DNA of 64,000 bases from Gemmatimonas sp. (lineage in GTDB: Bacteria; Gemmatimonadota; Gemmatimonadetes; Gemmatimonadales; Gemmatimonadaceae): positions 1-64,000 of the forward strand of contig PNKL01000009.1 of assembly GCA_013822425.1 (NCBI GenBank), in the 5' to 3' direction. Made by a program: the position numbers and the translations under genes. Within the stretch, counting starts at the first letter, position 1; each line of letters starts with the position of its first letter. Positions 36,042 through 44,425 of this stretch are shown here, piece by piece. The notes under the pieces were generated by a model that was not told where the DNA came from, searched no databases, and worked only from the letters and a program-made list of their open reading frames with translations.

Positions 36042-37003
36042 GCGACCGCACGGGCGGCGCCGACCTGCGCCGCTTTGGCATCGCCGTCGGGCACGCCTCC
36101 GACGCCGCCGGCGCGACCGGATGCACCGTCGTGCGCGGCGTGTCGCAGCCGCTGCGCGGCGCCTGTGCGGTGTTCGGCCGCGCCACCGGCACGCGCGAAC
36201 TCGCGCTGCTCGAGCCGGGACACCTCGTCGACCGCGTCGACGCGGTGCTCGTGACCGGCGGGTCGGCGTATGGGCTGGCCGCCGCCGACGGCGTGATGCG
36301 ATGGATGGAGGAGCGGGGGCGCGGGTTTCCGGCAGGGGGCGGTGTGGTGCCCATCGTTCCCGGCGCCGTGCTTTTCGACCTGCGTCCACTGGGGCGCTTC
36401 GATGCGCGACCCACTCCGCAGATGGGCTTCGATGCGTGCGAGCGCGCGACGTCGCAAGGTGTCGCCGAGGGGAGCGTCGGCGCCGGAACGGGCCTGACCG
36501 TCGGCAAGACGCTGGGGTCGCACGCCTGCATGAAAGGTGGCGTCGGTATCGCCGTCGCAGAGGTGGGCGATGCCGCAACGTGTGCCATCGCCGCCGTGAA
36601 CGCGTTCGGCGACGTCTGTGACGCCGGGGGCCGCGTGATCGCCGGCGCGCGCCGCGACGGCGGCTTCGTGGGGGCGGAACGCGTGCTGGCCGAGCGCGGG
36701 CTCGCGGACGCCTTTGGCGGCGGGCACAACACCACTGTTGCCGTAGTCGTGGTGGACGGCGTGCTCGACAAGCTGGCGCTGCAGGGCGTGGCGCGCGCTG
36801 CAGGAGCCGCGCTGCACCGACGCGTGCGGCCGGCGGGATCGTTGGTGGACGGGGACGTGATCTTCGCGCTCTCCCCGCTCACGGGAGTGGCGGCGGATCC
36901 GGTGCGCGCCGAGGTGCTCGCGGTTGCCGCCCTCGAACAGGCCATCGAGCGGGCCGTGCGCACCGCCGTCGGCCGCGACGGCGTGCCCGGGCTCGCCGGC
37001 TAG
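36038..37003 (+). CDS. P1 family peptidase (DmpA/NylC-like N-terminal-nucleophile amidohydrolase)
   Basis: From GTG 36038 the protein has 321 residues. The family core is present: VLVTGGSAYGLAAADGVM, GGGVVPIVPGAVLFDL, EGSVGAGTGLTVGK, and the autocleavage site GGGHNTTVAVVVV, where Asn231-Thr232 would be cut to expose Thr232 as nucleophile, as in NylC (DmpA uses Ser). VDGDVIFALSP completes the C-terminal subunit. There is no signal peptide, so it is cytoplasmic. Family members cleave N-terminal amino acids, beta-peptides or oligoamides; the substrate is unknown. It is translationally coupled to the zinc mini-protein. Confidence 0.88.
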   Translation: MSDRTGGADLRRFGIAVGHASDAAGATGCTVVRGVSQPLRGACAVFGRATGTRELALLEPGHLVDRVDAVLVTGGSAYGLAAADGVMRWMEERGRGFPAGGGVVPIVPGAVLFDLRPLGRFDARPTPQMGFDACERATSQGVAEGSVGAGTGLTVGKTLGSHACMKGGVGIAVAEVGDAATCAIAAVNAFGDVCDAGGRVIAGARRDGGFVGAERVLAERGLADAFGGGHNTTVAVVVVDGVLDKLALQGVARAAGAALHRRVRPAGSLVDGDVIFALSPLTGVAADPVRAEVLAVAALEQAIERAVRTAVGRDGVPGLAG

Positions 37004-37428
37004 GAGACGAGTCCGCCCATCGCCATCGGCGCCACCGTGCCGCCGACGTGCACGTGCAGCCCCACCTCCGCCTCGACTTCTCCGTCCAGTTCCACACGCA
37101 TGACATGCACGCCCGCCTCCGCGATGGGGAGGTCGATGGCGGCGATCACGGGGATGTCCACCTCAATCGCGCCGGGTGGCGGCGAGTGCACCTCCACCTC
37201 GCCGCTCGACGACCACACCTCATCGCCTCCCGGGGCCACCCAGGTGAGCGACAGGGCGTGCGTTCCCGCATCGTCCGGGCTGGCCTTGAGGCGCACGACG
37301 AGCGTCGCGCGCGGATGGACGGCGGGCAGGCTGGCGACGTGCAGGGCGTCAAAGACACCGAGCACGTTGAGCTTCCCTTCCTGGGAGAGGTTGGCGGCGT
37401 CGGCGAAGAGGGCAAAGGAGCAATACAT
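37000..37428 (-). CDS. Uncharacterised DUF6941-like protein
   Basis: The 142-residue protein starts MYCSFALFADAANLSQEGKL and contains NVLGVFDALHV and LVVRLKASPDDAGTHAL, matching the opening pattern of a small all-beta family (DUF6941) of unknown function. There is no signal peptide or membrane segment. It is convergent with the P1 peptidase, with which its stop codon overlaps by 4 bp. Its start is 94 bp from the family B repeat in the next intergenic region. Confidence 0.75.
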   Translation of the reverse strand: MYCSFALFADAANLSQEGKLNVLGVFDALHVASLPAVHPRATLVVRLKASPDDAGTHALSLTWVAPGGDEVWSSSGEVEVHSPPPGAIEVDIPVIAAIDLPIAEAGVHVMRVELDGEVEAEVGLHVHVGGTVAPMAMGGLVS

Positions 37429-37521
37429 GCGAGGAAAGTTACGGCACGGTCATCGTGGCGGCGAGGCACGCGAGAGGGAGCCGTTCTACTGCGTTGTCGC
37501 GAATTACGCGGCGCAGCGCGG

Positions 37522-37663
37522 GAGACTGCGAACTGCCTTGCCACGGATTACGCGGATTACAGCGCGGATGAACACGGATACCTCTTTGGGGTTCCCCCAA
37601 ACGCCGTATCCGTGTTCATCCGCAAGCATCCGTGTAATCCGCGGCAACGCAGTTCGCAGTTTC
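37522..37663. repeat. Family B palindromic repeat, copy 3
   Basis: The longest and best-preserved copy (142 bp). The outer arms are GACTGCGAACTGCCTTGCC (left) and its near complement (right). The inner arms GCGGATGAACACGGATAC and GTATCCGTGTTCATCCGC are an exact 18-bp inverted pair. The tip is TTTGGGGTTCCCCCAAA. It occupies about half of the 296-bp divergent region between the DUF6941 gene and the SCO1 gene, so it lies in or beside their promoters. Confidence 0.85.
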
Positions 37664-37724
37664 CCGCGGCTGCACCGCCGAGAACGATGCCGCAGGCTGC
37701 CGTGTCTCGATTAGCTTAATCCTG

Positions 37725-38333
37725 ATGCTCCCCACGCGCTTCCTTGCCCCGTGCCTCGCGGCGGTGCTGCTCGCCGCGTGCGCCGCGCCGGTGCCGCGCC
37801 ACGGCGTGCCGATCGAGCCGGCGCTGCCGCGCCCGTCGTTCACGCTCACCGACACGCGCGGCGTCCCGTTCGAATTCAGCCGCGAAACGCGCGGCCTGCT
37901 CACCTTCCTCTTCTTCGGCTACACCAACTGTCCCGACGTCTGTCCGGTGCACGTGGCCAACGTCGCAGCAGTGCTGCGCAAGCTGCCGTTCGAGGACCAG
38001 CGCAAGGCGCGTTTCGTCTTTGTCACCGCGGACCCGGCGCGCGATTCGCTGCCGCAGTTGCGGAAGTGGCTCGACCAGTTCGACACGTCCTTCATCGGCC
38101 TGCGCGGCGACGAGGTGGAGGTCACCCGGGTCATGAGCGCTGTCGGGATGCCGCCGGCGATCCGCGGCGCGGTGGGCCCCGACGGCCGGTACGAGGTGGG
38201 CCATTCCGCTGCCGTGCTCGTTTTCACCGCCGACGACTCGGCGCACGTCCTGTATCCGTTCGGCACGCGACAGTTGGACTGGGCCGAGGACATTCCCCGC
38301 CTGCTGCGGATCCGTCCGCAGACGGAGGACTGA
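37725..38333 (+). CDS. SCO1/SenC copper chaperone lipoprotein
   Basis: The 202-residue protein starts with a lipoprotein signal (LAAVLLAAC, lipidated Cys19). The thioredoxin-like fold carries the copper-binding CxxxC in FGYTNCPDVCP (Cys69, Cys73) and the third ligand His in GHSAAVLVF. It delivers copper to the CuA centre of cytochrome c oxidase in the periplasm. It lies 2 bp upstream of a CtaG-type assembly gene, so the two form an oxidase-maturation unit. No oxidase subunit genes are in the window. Confidence 0.93.
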   Translation: MLPTRFLAPCLAAVLLAACAAPVPRHGVPIEPALPRPSFTLTDTRGVPFEFSRETRGLLTFLFFGYTNCPDVCPVHVANVAAVLRKLPFEDQRKARFVFVTADPARDSLPQLRKWLDQFDTSFIGLRGDEVEVTRVMSAVGMPPAIRGAVGPDGRYEVGHSAAVLVFTADDSAHVLYPFGTRQLDWAEDIPRLLRIRPQTED

Positions 38334-38335
38334 CC

Positions 38336-39154
38336 ATGCAGTGGTGGTGTTCGGCATCGGGCAAGCCGTGGACGTGGGCACCGCAGTACTATCCCGGCGT
38401 CTGGCTGATGGTGGCCGTGCTCGCGGTGGCCTTCCACGCGCTGTCGCGGCGCGGGCGGGCGATGGGCGAGTCGCGCGGCGCGTTCTGGGGCGGGTGGGTC
38501 GCGGTGGGGCTCGTCTGGCAGGTGCTCGACTGGCCGATCGGTCCGCTCGCCGCGGGCTACCTCGCCAGCGCGCATGCGCTGCAGTTCGTGGTGCTCGCCC
38601 TGGTGGCGCCTCCGCTCCTGCTGCTTGCGACGCGACGCCCCCTTGCCGCGTCGGTGGCGGCCCTGGGCCGTGCGCGCGCGGTCGCCATGCTGGTCACGCA
38701 GCCGATCATCGCCGGCGTGCTCTTCAACGTCGTCGCGATCGCGACGCACGTGCCGGCGGTCGTGGATGCGTTGATGCCCACGCAGGTGGGGGCGTTCACC
38801 ATCGACGTGCTCTGGCTCCTCGGCGGCCTGGTGCTGTGGTGGCCGATCATGGTCGAGGCGCCGCGGCGTTCCTGGTTCAGCGCGCCCGTGCGCATGCTGT
38901 ACCTGTTCCTGGCGACGCTGGTGCACACGGGCATTGCGATGGTCATGCTCGTCCGCGACTTCCCGATGTACGGCATCTACGAGCTGGCGCCGCCGTGGCC
39001 GGCGTGGTCGCCGCTCGAGGACCAGCACCTGGCCGGCGGCGTGATGGAACTCGCGGGGGCCGCGGTCGTCTTCGGCATCATCACCGTGATGTTCTTCCGC
39101 TGGAGCGGGGGCGTGGAGGGCGACGCCGCGCCGCCTGCCCCTCCGCGGGATTAG
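38336..39154 (+). CDS. ctaG: Cytochrome c oxidase assembly factor CtaG (caa3 type)
   Basis: The 272-residue membrane protein has about seven helices. Family residues are visible in DWPIGPLAAGYLASAHALQF, VVAIATHVPAVVDALM and LEDQHLAGGVMELAGAAVV. It is the caa3_CtaG (DUF1404-like) type, not the Cox11-type CtaG, and is needed for oxidase assembly, probably copper handling. ATG 38336 lies 2 bp after the SCO1 stop. Confidence 0.88.
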   Translation: MQWWCSASGKPWTWAPQYYPGVWLMVAVLAVAFHALSRRGRAMGESRGAFWGGWVAVGLVWQVLDWPIGPLAAGYLASAHALQFVVLALVAPPLLLLATRRPLAASVAALGRARAVAMLVTQPIIAGVLFNVVAIATHVPAVVDALMPTQVGAFTIDVLWLLGGLVLWWPIMVEAPRRSWFSAPVRMLYLFLATLVHTGIAMVMLVRDFPMYGIYELAPPWPAWSPLEDQHLAGGVMELAGAAVVFGIITVMFFRWSGGVEGDAAPPAPPRD

Positions 39155-39164
39155 TTTTCTCCGG

Positions 39165-40067
39165 ATGTCCCCGCCCGCCGTCCACGCCGACCATCCGCAG
39201 CACCGGGTCTGGGTCACCGACCTGTTGCTGCTGATCATGGCGACCATCTGGGGCGTCAATTTCTCGGTGGTCAAGTTGGGCATGCGGCACGTGGAGCCGA
39301 TGGCGTTCAACGCCGTGCGCGTCGTGCTGGCCGGCTGCGCGCTCCTGCTGATTGCGCGCGTGCGGCGGCTCGAGCTGCCACCGCGCCGGCAGCTCCTGGC
39401 CCTGCTCGGACTCGGCGTGCTCGGCAACGGGGTGTACCAGGCGCTCTTCATCGAGGGCATCTCGCGCACCCGGGCCGGCAATGCCTCGCTGGTGATGGCG
39501 GCAACCCCGGTGCTCATCGCGGTGTTCGGGCGCCTGCGTGGCGTGGAGAAGCTGCACGGGCGGGGGTATGTCGGCATCGCGCTGTCGGTCGCCGGACTCG
39601 GCATCGTGATGAGCGGCACGGCCTCAGCGCACATTGGCGACGCGTCGCTCACGGGTGACGGGCTCATCCTGCTGGCCTCGCTGACATGGGCCATCTATAC
39701 CGTGCTGCTCAAGCCGTATACGCATCACGTGGACGGCGTGCAGGTGTCGGCCCTCACGATGATCGGCGGAGCCATCCCGCTCTGCCTCCTCGCGGCGCCG
39801 TCGGTCAGCCGCACCGCGTGGACCGAGCTGCCGCTCTCCGCGTGGGGTGCCATTGGCTACGGCAGCATGTTCGCGCTCGTGATTGCGTACCTCATCTGGT
39901 ACCGCGGCATCAAGCTCATCGGGCCGACGCGCACGTCCATGTACAGCAACCTCCAGCCCATCATCGCCGTGCTCGTGGCGTGGGTGGCGCTTGGCGAGGT
40001 GCCGACGACCGCGCAGGGCCTGGGCGCCGCGGCGGTGATGGCGGGCCTCCTGCTGACACGCTCATGA
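39165..40067 (+). CDS. EamA/DMT superfamily transporter
   Basis: The 300-residue protein has two EamA repeats with ten helices (IWGVNFSVVKLGM opens the first; LASLTWAIYTVLLKPY opens the second) and the C-terminal PTRTSMYSNLQPIIAVLVAW, characteristic of the RhaT/YdcZ-like drug/metabolite group. The substrate is unknown. It follows ctaG by 10 bp and overlaps the HAD gene by its stop (ATGATG), so it may be in one long transcript. Confidence 0.88.
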   Translation: MSPPAVHADHPQHRVWVTDLLLLIMATIWGVNFSVVKLGMRHVEPMAFNAVRVVLAGCALLLIARVRRLELPPRRQLLALLGLGVLGNGVYQALFIEGISRTRAGNASLVMAATPVLIAVFGRLRGVEKLHGRGYVGIALSVAGLGIVMSGTASAHIGDASLTGDGLILLASLTWAIYTVLLKPYTHHVDGVQVSALTMIGGAIPLCLLAAPSVSRTAWTELPLSAWGAIGYGSMFALVIAYLIWYRGIKLIGPTRTSMYSNLQPIIAVLVAWVALGEVPTTAQGLGAAAVMAGLLLTRS

Positions 40068-40759
40068 TGCGCGTGGTCCTCTTCGACATTGACGGCACGC
40101 TGCTCGCCAGCGGCGGCGTGGGGCGTCGCGCCATGGAAGCGGCGCTGCTCACGCACTTCGGCACGATTGGCCCGACGCACTACCGCTACGATGGCAAGAC
40201 GGACCCGCAGATCGTACGCGAGTCGATGCGCCACGCGGGTTTCAGCGACGCGGACATCGACGCGCGCATGGAACCGCTGCTGACGGAGTATCTCGCACGC
40301 CTCGAACTCACGATCACCTCCGAGATGTCCGGGGTTCGCGTGCACGCCGGCGTGCCGGCCCTGCTCAATGCGCTGCAGGCGCGCGACGACGTGCTGCTGG
40401 GCCTGCTGACCGGGAACATCGCCGCCGGCGCCTCGCTCAAGCTGCGCGCGGCGGGGCTCGCGCCAGAGCGCTTTTGCGTGGGCGCCTTCGGTTCGGACCA
40501 CGAGCACCGCCCCGAACTGCCGGCGATCGCCCGGCGGCGCGCGGCGGACCTGCTCGGCTGGGAGGTGGCGGGGAGCGCCGTCGTCATCATCGGGGACACG
40601 CCCGCCGACGTGGAGTGCGGTCGCGGAATCGGCGCCCGTGCCGTGGCCGTGGCAACCGGGCACTTCACCACCACGGACCTTGCGGCGTACGAACCGCATG
40701 CCGTGTTCGAGGACTTGACCGATGTCGACGCGGCCCTGCGGGCCATCTGCGATGCGTGA
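40064..40759 (+). CDS. HAD-family hydrolase (phosphoglycolate-phosphatase-like)
   Basis: The 231-residue protein has a canonical motif I LFDIDGTLLASGG, motif II LGLLTGNIAAGA, a conserved basic residue region after it (KLRAAGLAPERF), and motif IV VIIGDTPADVECGRG. A helical cap lies between motifs I and II. It hydrolyses a small phosphate ester; HRYDGKTD-type caps are seen in predicted phosphatases of this branch. Unlike the HAD protein at 12.3 kb, its catalytic Asp residues are intact. Start 40064 or 40067 (ATGATG) are equivalent choices. Confidence 0.88.
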   Translation: MMRVVLFDIDGTLLASGGVGRRAMEAALLTHFGTIGPTHYRYDGKTDPQIVRESMRHAGFSDADIDARMEPLLTEYLARLELTITSEMSGVRVHAGVPALLNALQARDDVLLGLLTGNIAAGASLKLRAAGLAPERFCVGAFGSDHEHRPELPAIARRRAADLLGWEVAGSAVVIIGDTPADVECGRGIGARAVAVATGHFTTTDLAAYEPHAVFEDLTDVDAALRAICDA

Positions 40760-41345
40760 GGTCGAACTGAAGGGCGTCGTCACCGATCCCGTGGTCCTGC
40801 GCGAGCGGCTGCTGGCGGCGGGCGCGCGCGAGGTCTATCGCGGCCTGCTCCTCGACGCCCGCTACGACCTGCCGTCGCGCGAGCTGCTCGCCAGAGATCA
40901 CGTGCTGCGGCTGCGCGTGTACGAAGACGCGGCCGGACGGCGCGCGGTGCTCGACTGGAAGGGGCCGACCGGCTACGACACGGGCTACAAGGTGCGCGAG
41001 GAGATCTCTGTGCCGTGCGGCGACGGCTTCGCCATGGCCGAGCTCCTGGCCCGGATGGGCTACGTGGTGATCCGCGAGATCGACCGCGAGATCGAGCAAT
41101 TCGAGGTGCAGGGGACGGTGTGTCGCATGGAGCGGTACCCGCGCATGGATACCCTGCTCGAGGTGGAAGGTGAGCCGGAGGCGATCGAGGCGGTCATCAC
41201 GCTCGCGGGGATGACGCGCGCGGAGTTCACCAGCGAGCGGTTGCCCGAGTTCATCCTGCGTTACGAGGCGCGCACCGGGAACCGCGCGGCCATCTGCCGC
41301 CGCGAGCTCACCGGTGACTACCGCTACAGCACCTTCGACGCCTGA
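40752..41345 (+). CDS. CYTH domain protein (class IV adenylate cyclase-like)
   Basis: From ATG 40752 the product has 197 residues. The signature ExExK is present as VELKG at the N-terminus, followed by alternating basic/acidic strands (HVLRLRVYED, RAVLDWKGP, REEISV, TLLEVEGEPEAIEAVI). CYTH enzymes bind triphosphates in a tunnel and include adenylate cyclase CyaB and thiamine triphosphatase. It overlaps the HAD gene by 8 bp. Confidence 0.87.
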   Translation: MREVELKGVVTDPVVLRERLLAAGAREVYRGLLLDARYDLPSRELLARDHVLRLRVYEDAAGRRAVLDWKGPTGYDTGYKVREEISVPCGDGFAMAELLARMGYVVIREIDREIEQFEVQGTVCRMERYPRMDTLLEVEGEPEAIEAVITLAGMTRAEFTSERLPEFILRYEARTGNRAAICRRELTGDYRYSTFDA

Positions 41346-41349
41346 CGCC

Positions 41350-44010
41350 GTGACCGACCGCGCCCCGGAGTTCACGCTTCCCGAACTCACGCGATCGCTG
41401 CGTGCGCTCGGCGCCGCGCGCTGGTTGCGCGATGCGGACCACGCGCGTTTCCTCACGCCGTTGCTGACGGCGCGCCGCAACGCGGCGCGCGTGCGCACGA
41501 CCGAGGGGCAGGTGGCCGCCTTCCAGGCGGAGCGGCTGCGGCGTGCGCTCGCCGAGGCGGTGGAGCAGACGGCTGCCGCGCAGCATCCGCGCTCTGCGCC
41601 GGAGCGTCGCGCCTTCGCGGCGCGCGTCACGGACGCGGGCGCGGCCGTATGGACGGCGCTCGACGCGGTCGAGGCGTGCGGCGCGGCGCTGACGGCGGCG
41701 GACACCGACCATCGCGCGCTCACGTGGAGCGCGTGGGTGGCGGCGCTGCAGCGGCTCTTTCTCGCGGCGGACGCGTGGTGGATGGCGATCGTCGAGCTGC
41801 GCGACGGCGCGCGCCCGCGCGGCACCGGCGCGGCGGCCCGCACGATCGGCGCCGTCCTGCTGCTCGCGCTCGCGCCTGCCATGCTCTCGGCGCAGCAACA
41901 CCTCACCTACCGGGTGGCCGGGCTCACGCCGGCGGCCCTCCAGGCCGCCGGATTCGACGTCGTGGGCACCGAAGGAACGACCGCCCTCGTGGTCGTGGAG
42001 CCGGTGGAGTTGGCGCGCCTGCAGACGCTGGGCGCGCAGACGCAGCTGGTCACTGCGGTCGGCACCGACCGCCGCCGGATCATGCAACTGGCCGCCGTGG
42101 GCACGGCGACGGTGGTGTACCGACCCTACGACGATCCGCAGCGCGGCATCCGCGCCTGGGTCGATTCCCTTGTCGCGGCGAACCCCCGCGTCAGCGTGGA
42201 CACGGTGGGCCGATCGTACGAAGGGCGCCCGATCCTCGCCGTGAAGATCGGACCGCGCGGCGACGCGCCGGCGCGGCCCAACGTGCTCTTCGTGGCCACG
42301 CACCACGCGCGCGAGTGGGCGGCCACGGAGATGTCGCTCCGCCTCATTCGACGGCTCGCGACGGGAACGGACGCGCGCACCGACTCGCTCGTGAACCAGC
42401 GCGACGTGTGGGTGGTGCCGGTGGTGAACCCGGACGGCTACGAGTTCACGTTCACGACGGACCGGCTCTGGCGGAAGAACCGGCGGCCCATGGCCGGCGG
42501 CACCATCGGCGTTGACCTCAACCGCAATCATAGCTACAACTGGGGCCTCGACAACACCGGGTCGTCACCGACACCGACCTCCGAGGTCTATCGTGGACCG
42601 GCTCCCGCCTCCGAGCCGGAGGTGAGCGCCCTGCAGGCGTTCCACGCGCTCCATCCGCCGGTCATCTCGATCACCTATCACACGTTCGCCGGCCTGCTGC
42701 TCTTCCCCCCGGGCTCGCGCTACGGGGCGCTGGCCGCCGACATTGATGCCTACCGCGTGCTCGCCGGCACCAACGCGCGTCCGGCGGCGCTGGATCGGCT
42801 GCCGGGTTCGGCGCGCACGTTCTACTCGCCCTCCACCGCGTGGATGCTCTATCCGACGAACGGCGAATACACCGACTGGGCGAGCGCGACGTTCGGCACG
42901 GTGAGCATCAATCCCGAACTGACGAGCGGCTACGGGCCGAGCGGCTTCTACGGCTTTGAATTCCCGGACGACGAGACGCTGCTGCAGCAGCTGTTCACCG
43001 ACAACCTCCCCTTTGCACTCGACGCCATCGAGATGGCGCGCAACCCGGCAGCTTATGTGAGCCCGAGCACGGGGCTGCGCATCGAGCGCTGGGTGCTGGA
43101 GAGCGGCACGCAGCCGCTGCGCGTGCGCGGACCGGCGGTGCTCGTCGCGAGTGCCGCGCTGACGGCGGCGGGACAGCCGGTCACCGTTGGTATCGACTCG
43201 GCGGCCGGCGGCAAGTACACGCGGCGGCTCGTCTCGCAGGGGTCGGCCGCGTTCCGGCCGGCGACGATCACCGTCGCGTCCGGCGCCGATCGCGTGACCT
43301 GGACGCTGGTGGCGGCTGCCGGTGGCGAGCCCGGCGACACCACGTGGCAGCTCACGGGATTCGCCCTCGACTCCGCCCAGCGATACGCAGGACGTGCCGC
43401 CTACCGAAGCGCCGGCCCCAGCGAGATGCGTTCAGCGGCATTTGCCGTTCCGCCGGGGCTGGACACGCTGAGCCTGACGTTCTGGACCCGGTACAACGGC
43501 GACGGCTTCAAGGAGACCCCGTTCGGCCTCGTGCGCGTCTCCGCGGACAGCGGCCGCACGTGGGACGTCGTGATGCGACTCTCGGGCGGGGCGGCCACGT
43601 GGTATCCGGAGGACGTGCGCGTCGGCGGTGTGCGGGGCAAGTCGGTGATGCTGTCCTTTCTCTCATCCAACATGCCGTGGTGGATTGACGAGGTGGCGGT
43701 CTTCGCCAACGGGACGCCCGCCGTCGTGGGCGGCGGCGGTGAGGCACCGACGCGACTGCTTCCCTCGGCAAATCCCGTGCGGGGCAACTCAGTGACGTTC
43801 ACCTGGCCATTCGCGTCGAAGAGCGGTCGCGTGAGCGTCTACGACCTCAGTGGTCGCCTCATCTGGTCCAGCGATGTCCCGAGCGACGCCGCGGACGTGA
43901 CGTGGGACCTCGGCCCTGGCCAGGTTCCCAATGGCGCCTACCTCGTGCTTGCCGAGAGCGGTGGCTCGCGTGCACGCTTGCGGCTCTTTGTCGCACGGGA
44001 GGCGCCGTGA
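41350..44010 (+). CDS. M14 zinc carboxypeptidase with an N-terminal cytoplasmic-type extension and C-terminal sorting-like domain
   Basis: The 886-residue frame has a catalytic M14 domain: zinc ligands His319 and Glu322 in THHAREWAATE and His444 in ITYHTFAG, substrate residues VDLNRNHSYNWG, and catalytic Glu in the INPELTSGYG region. The end (about 805-886) is a FlgD/T9SS-like beta-sandwich (VSVYDLSGRLIW...GAYLVLAESG). A signal-peptide-like segment (IGAVLLLALAPAMLSAQQ) lies at about 160-178, after 160 helical Ala/Arg-rich residues. The frame may thus be a type II membrane protein, a fusion, or the peptidase may start internally (ATG 41782). GTG 41350 is 4 bp after the CYTH stop. Confidence 0.8.
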   Translation: MTDRAPEFTLPELTRSLRALGAARWLRDADHARFLTPLLTARRNAARVRTTEGQVAAFQAERLRRALAEAVEQTAAAQHPRSAPERRAFAARVTDAGAAVWTALDAVEACGAALTAADTDHRALTWSAWVAALQRLFLAADAWWMAIVELRDGARPRGTGAAARTIGAVLLLALAPAMLSAQQHLTYRVAGLTPAALQAAGFDVVGTEGTTALVVVEPVELARLQTLGAQTQLVTAVGTDRRRIMQLAAVGTATVVYRPYDDPQRGIRAWVDSLVAANPRVSVDTVGRSYEGRPILAVKIGPRGDAPARPNVLFVATHHAREWAATEMSLRLIRRLATGTDARTDSLVNQRDVWVVPVVNPDGYEFTFTTDRLWRKNRRPMAGGTIGVDLNRNHSYNWGLDNTGSSPTPTSEVYRGPAPASEPEVSALQAFHALHPPVISITYHTFAGLLLFPPGSRYGALAADIDAYRVLAGTNARPAALDRLPGSARTFYSPSTAWMLYPTNGEYTDWASATFGTVSINPELTSGYGPSGFYGFEFPDDETLLQQLFTDNLPFALDAIEMARNPAAYVSPSTGLRIERWVLESGTQPLRVRGPAVLVASAALTAAGQPVTVGIDSAAGGKYTRRLVSQGSAAFRPATITVASGADRVTWTLVAAAGGEPGDTTWQLTGFALDSAQRYAGRAAYRSAGPSEMRSAAFAVPPGLDTLSLTFWTRYNGDGFKETPFGLVRVSADSGRTWDVVMRLSGGAATWYPEDVRVGGVRGKSVMLSFLSSNMPWWIDEVAVFANGTPAVVGGGGEAPTRLLPSANPVRGNSVTFTWPFASKSGRVSVYDLSGRLIWSSDVPSDAADVTWDLGPGQVPNGAYLVLAESGGSRARLRLFVAREAP

Positions 44011-44390
44011 TCGTCGGCGTGGGGTTCGACCTCGTGGAGATCGGTCGCGTGGAACGCCTGCTGCACGGCAAGGGCGATCGCGCGCTGGCGCGGCTCTTCC
44101 TGGAGCGCGAAGTCGCCTACGCGACGGCGCGGGCACGGCCGGCGATGCACCTGGCAGCCCGGCTCGCGGCAAAGGAGGCGGCGTTCAAGGCGCTCGCCGG
44201 CAGCGAGAGCGCCCGGCTGATCGGATGGAAGGACATCGAGGTGGTGTCGCGTCCGGGCCATGCGCCCGAGCTCGTCCTCCACGGCCGCGCCCAGCAGCGC
44301 GCCGATGTGCTGGGTGTGCGCCGGCACTGGCTGACGCTTTCGCATACGGACACGACCGCGGGTGCGGTGGTGGTGCTCGAGGCGGAATAA
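44007..44390 (+). CDS. acpS: Holo-[acyl-carrier-protein] synthase
   Basis: The 127-residue enzyme moves 4'-phosphopantetheine from CoA to acyl carrier protein. It shows the Mg2+/CoA motif GVGFDLVEIGRVERLL (Asp8) and the second motif RLAAKEAAFKALAG, followed by WLTLSHTDTTAGAVVV. The length is normal for AcpS. The GTG start overlaps the peptidase stop as GTGA. It is the last gene of the plus-strand run that begins with SCO1. Confidence 0.92.
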   Translation: MIVGVGFDLVEIGRVERLLHGKGDRALARLFLEREVAYATARARPAMHLAARLAAKEAAFKALAGSESARLIGWKDIEVVSRPGHAPELVLHGRAQQRADVLGVRRHWLTLSHTDTTAGAVVVLEAE

Positions 44391-44425
44391 CGTCCCTTCG
44401 CGCCCTTGGTGTTTCGTGGCGGTCG

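Noticed and set aside
42301-42681. Two separate peptidase genes in the M14 region
   Set aside because: The zinc motif, substrate residues and C-terminal domain are continuous in one frame with no internal stop; only the N-terminal boundary is in doubt.
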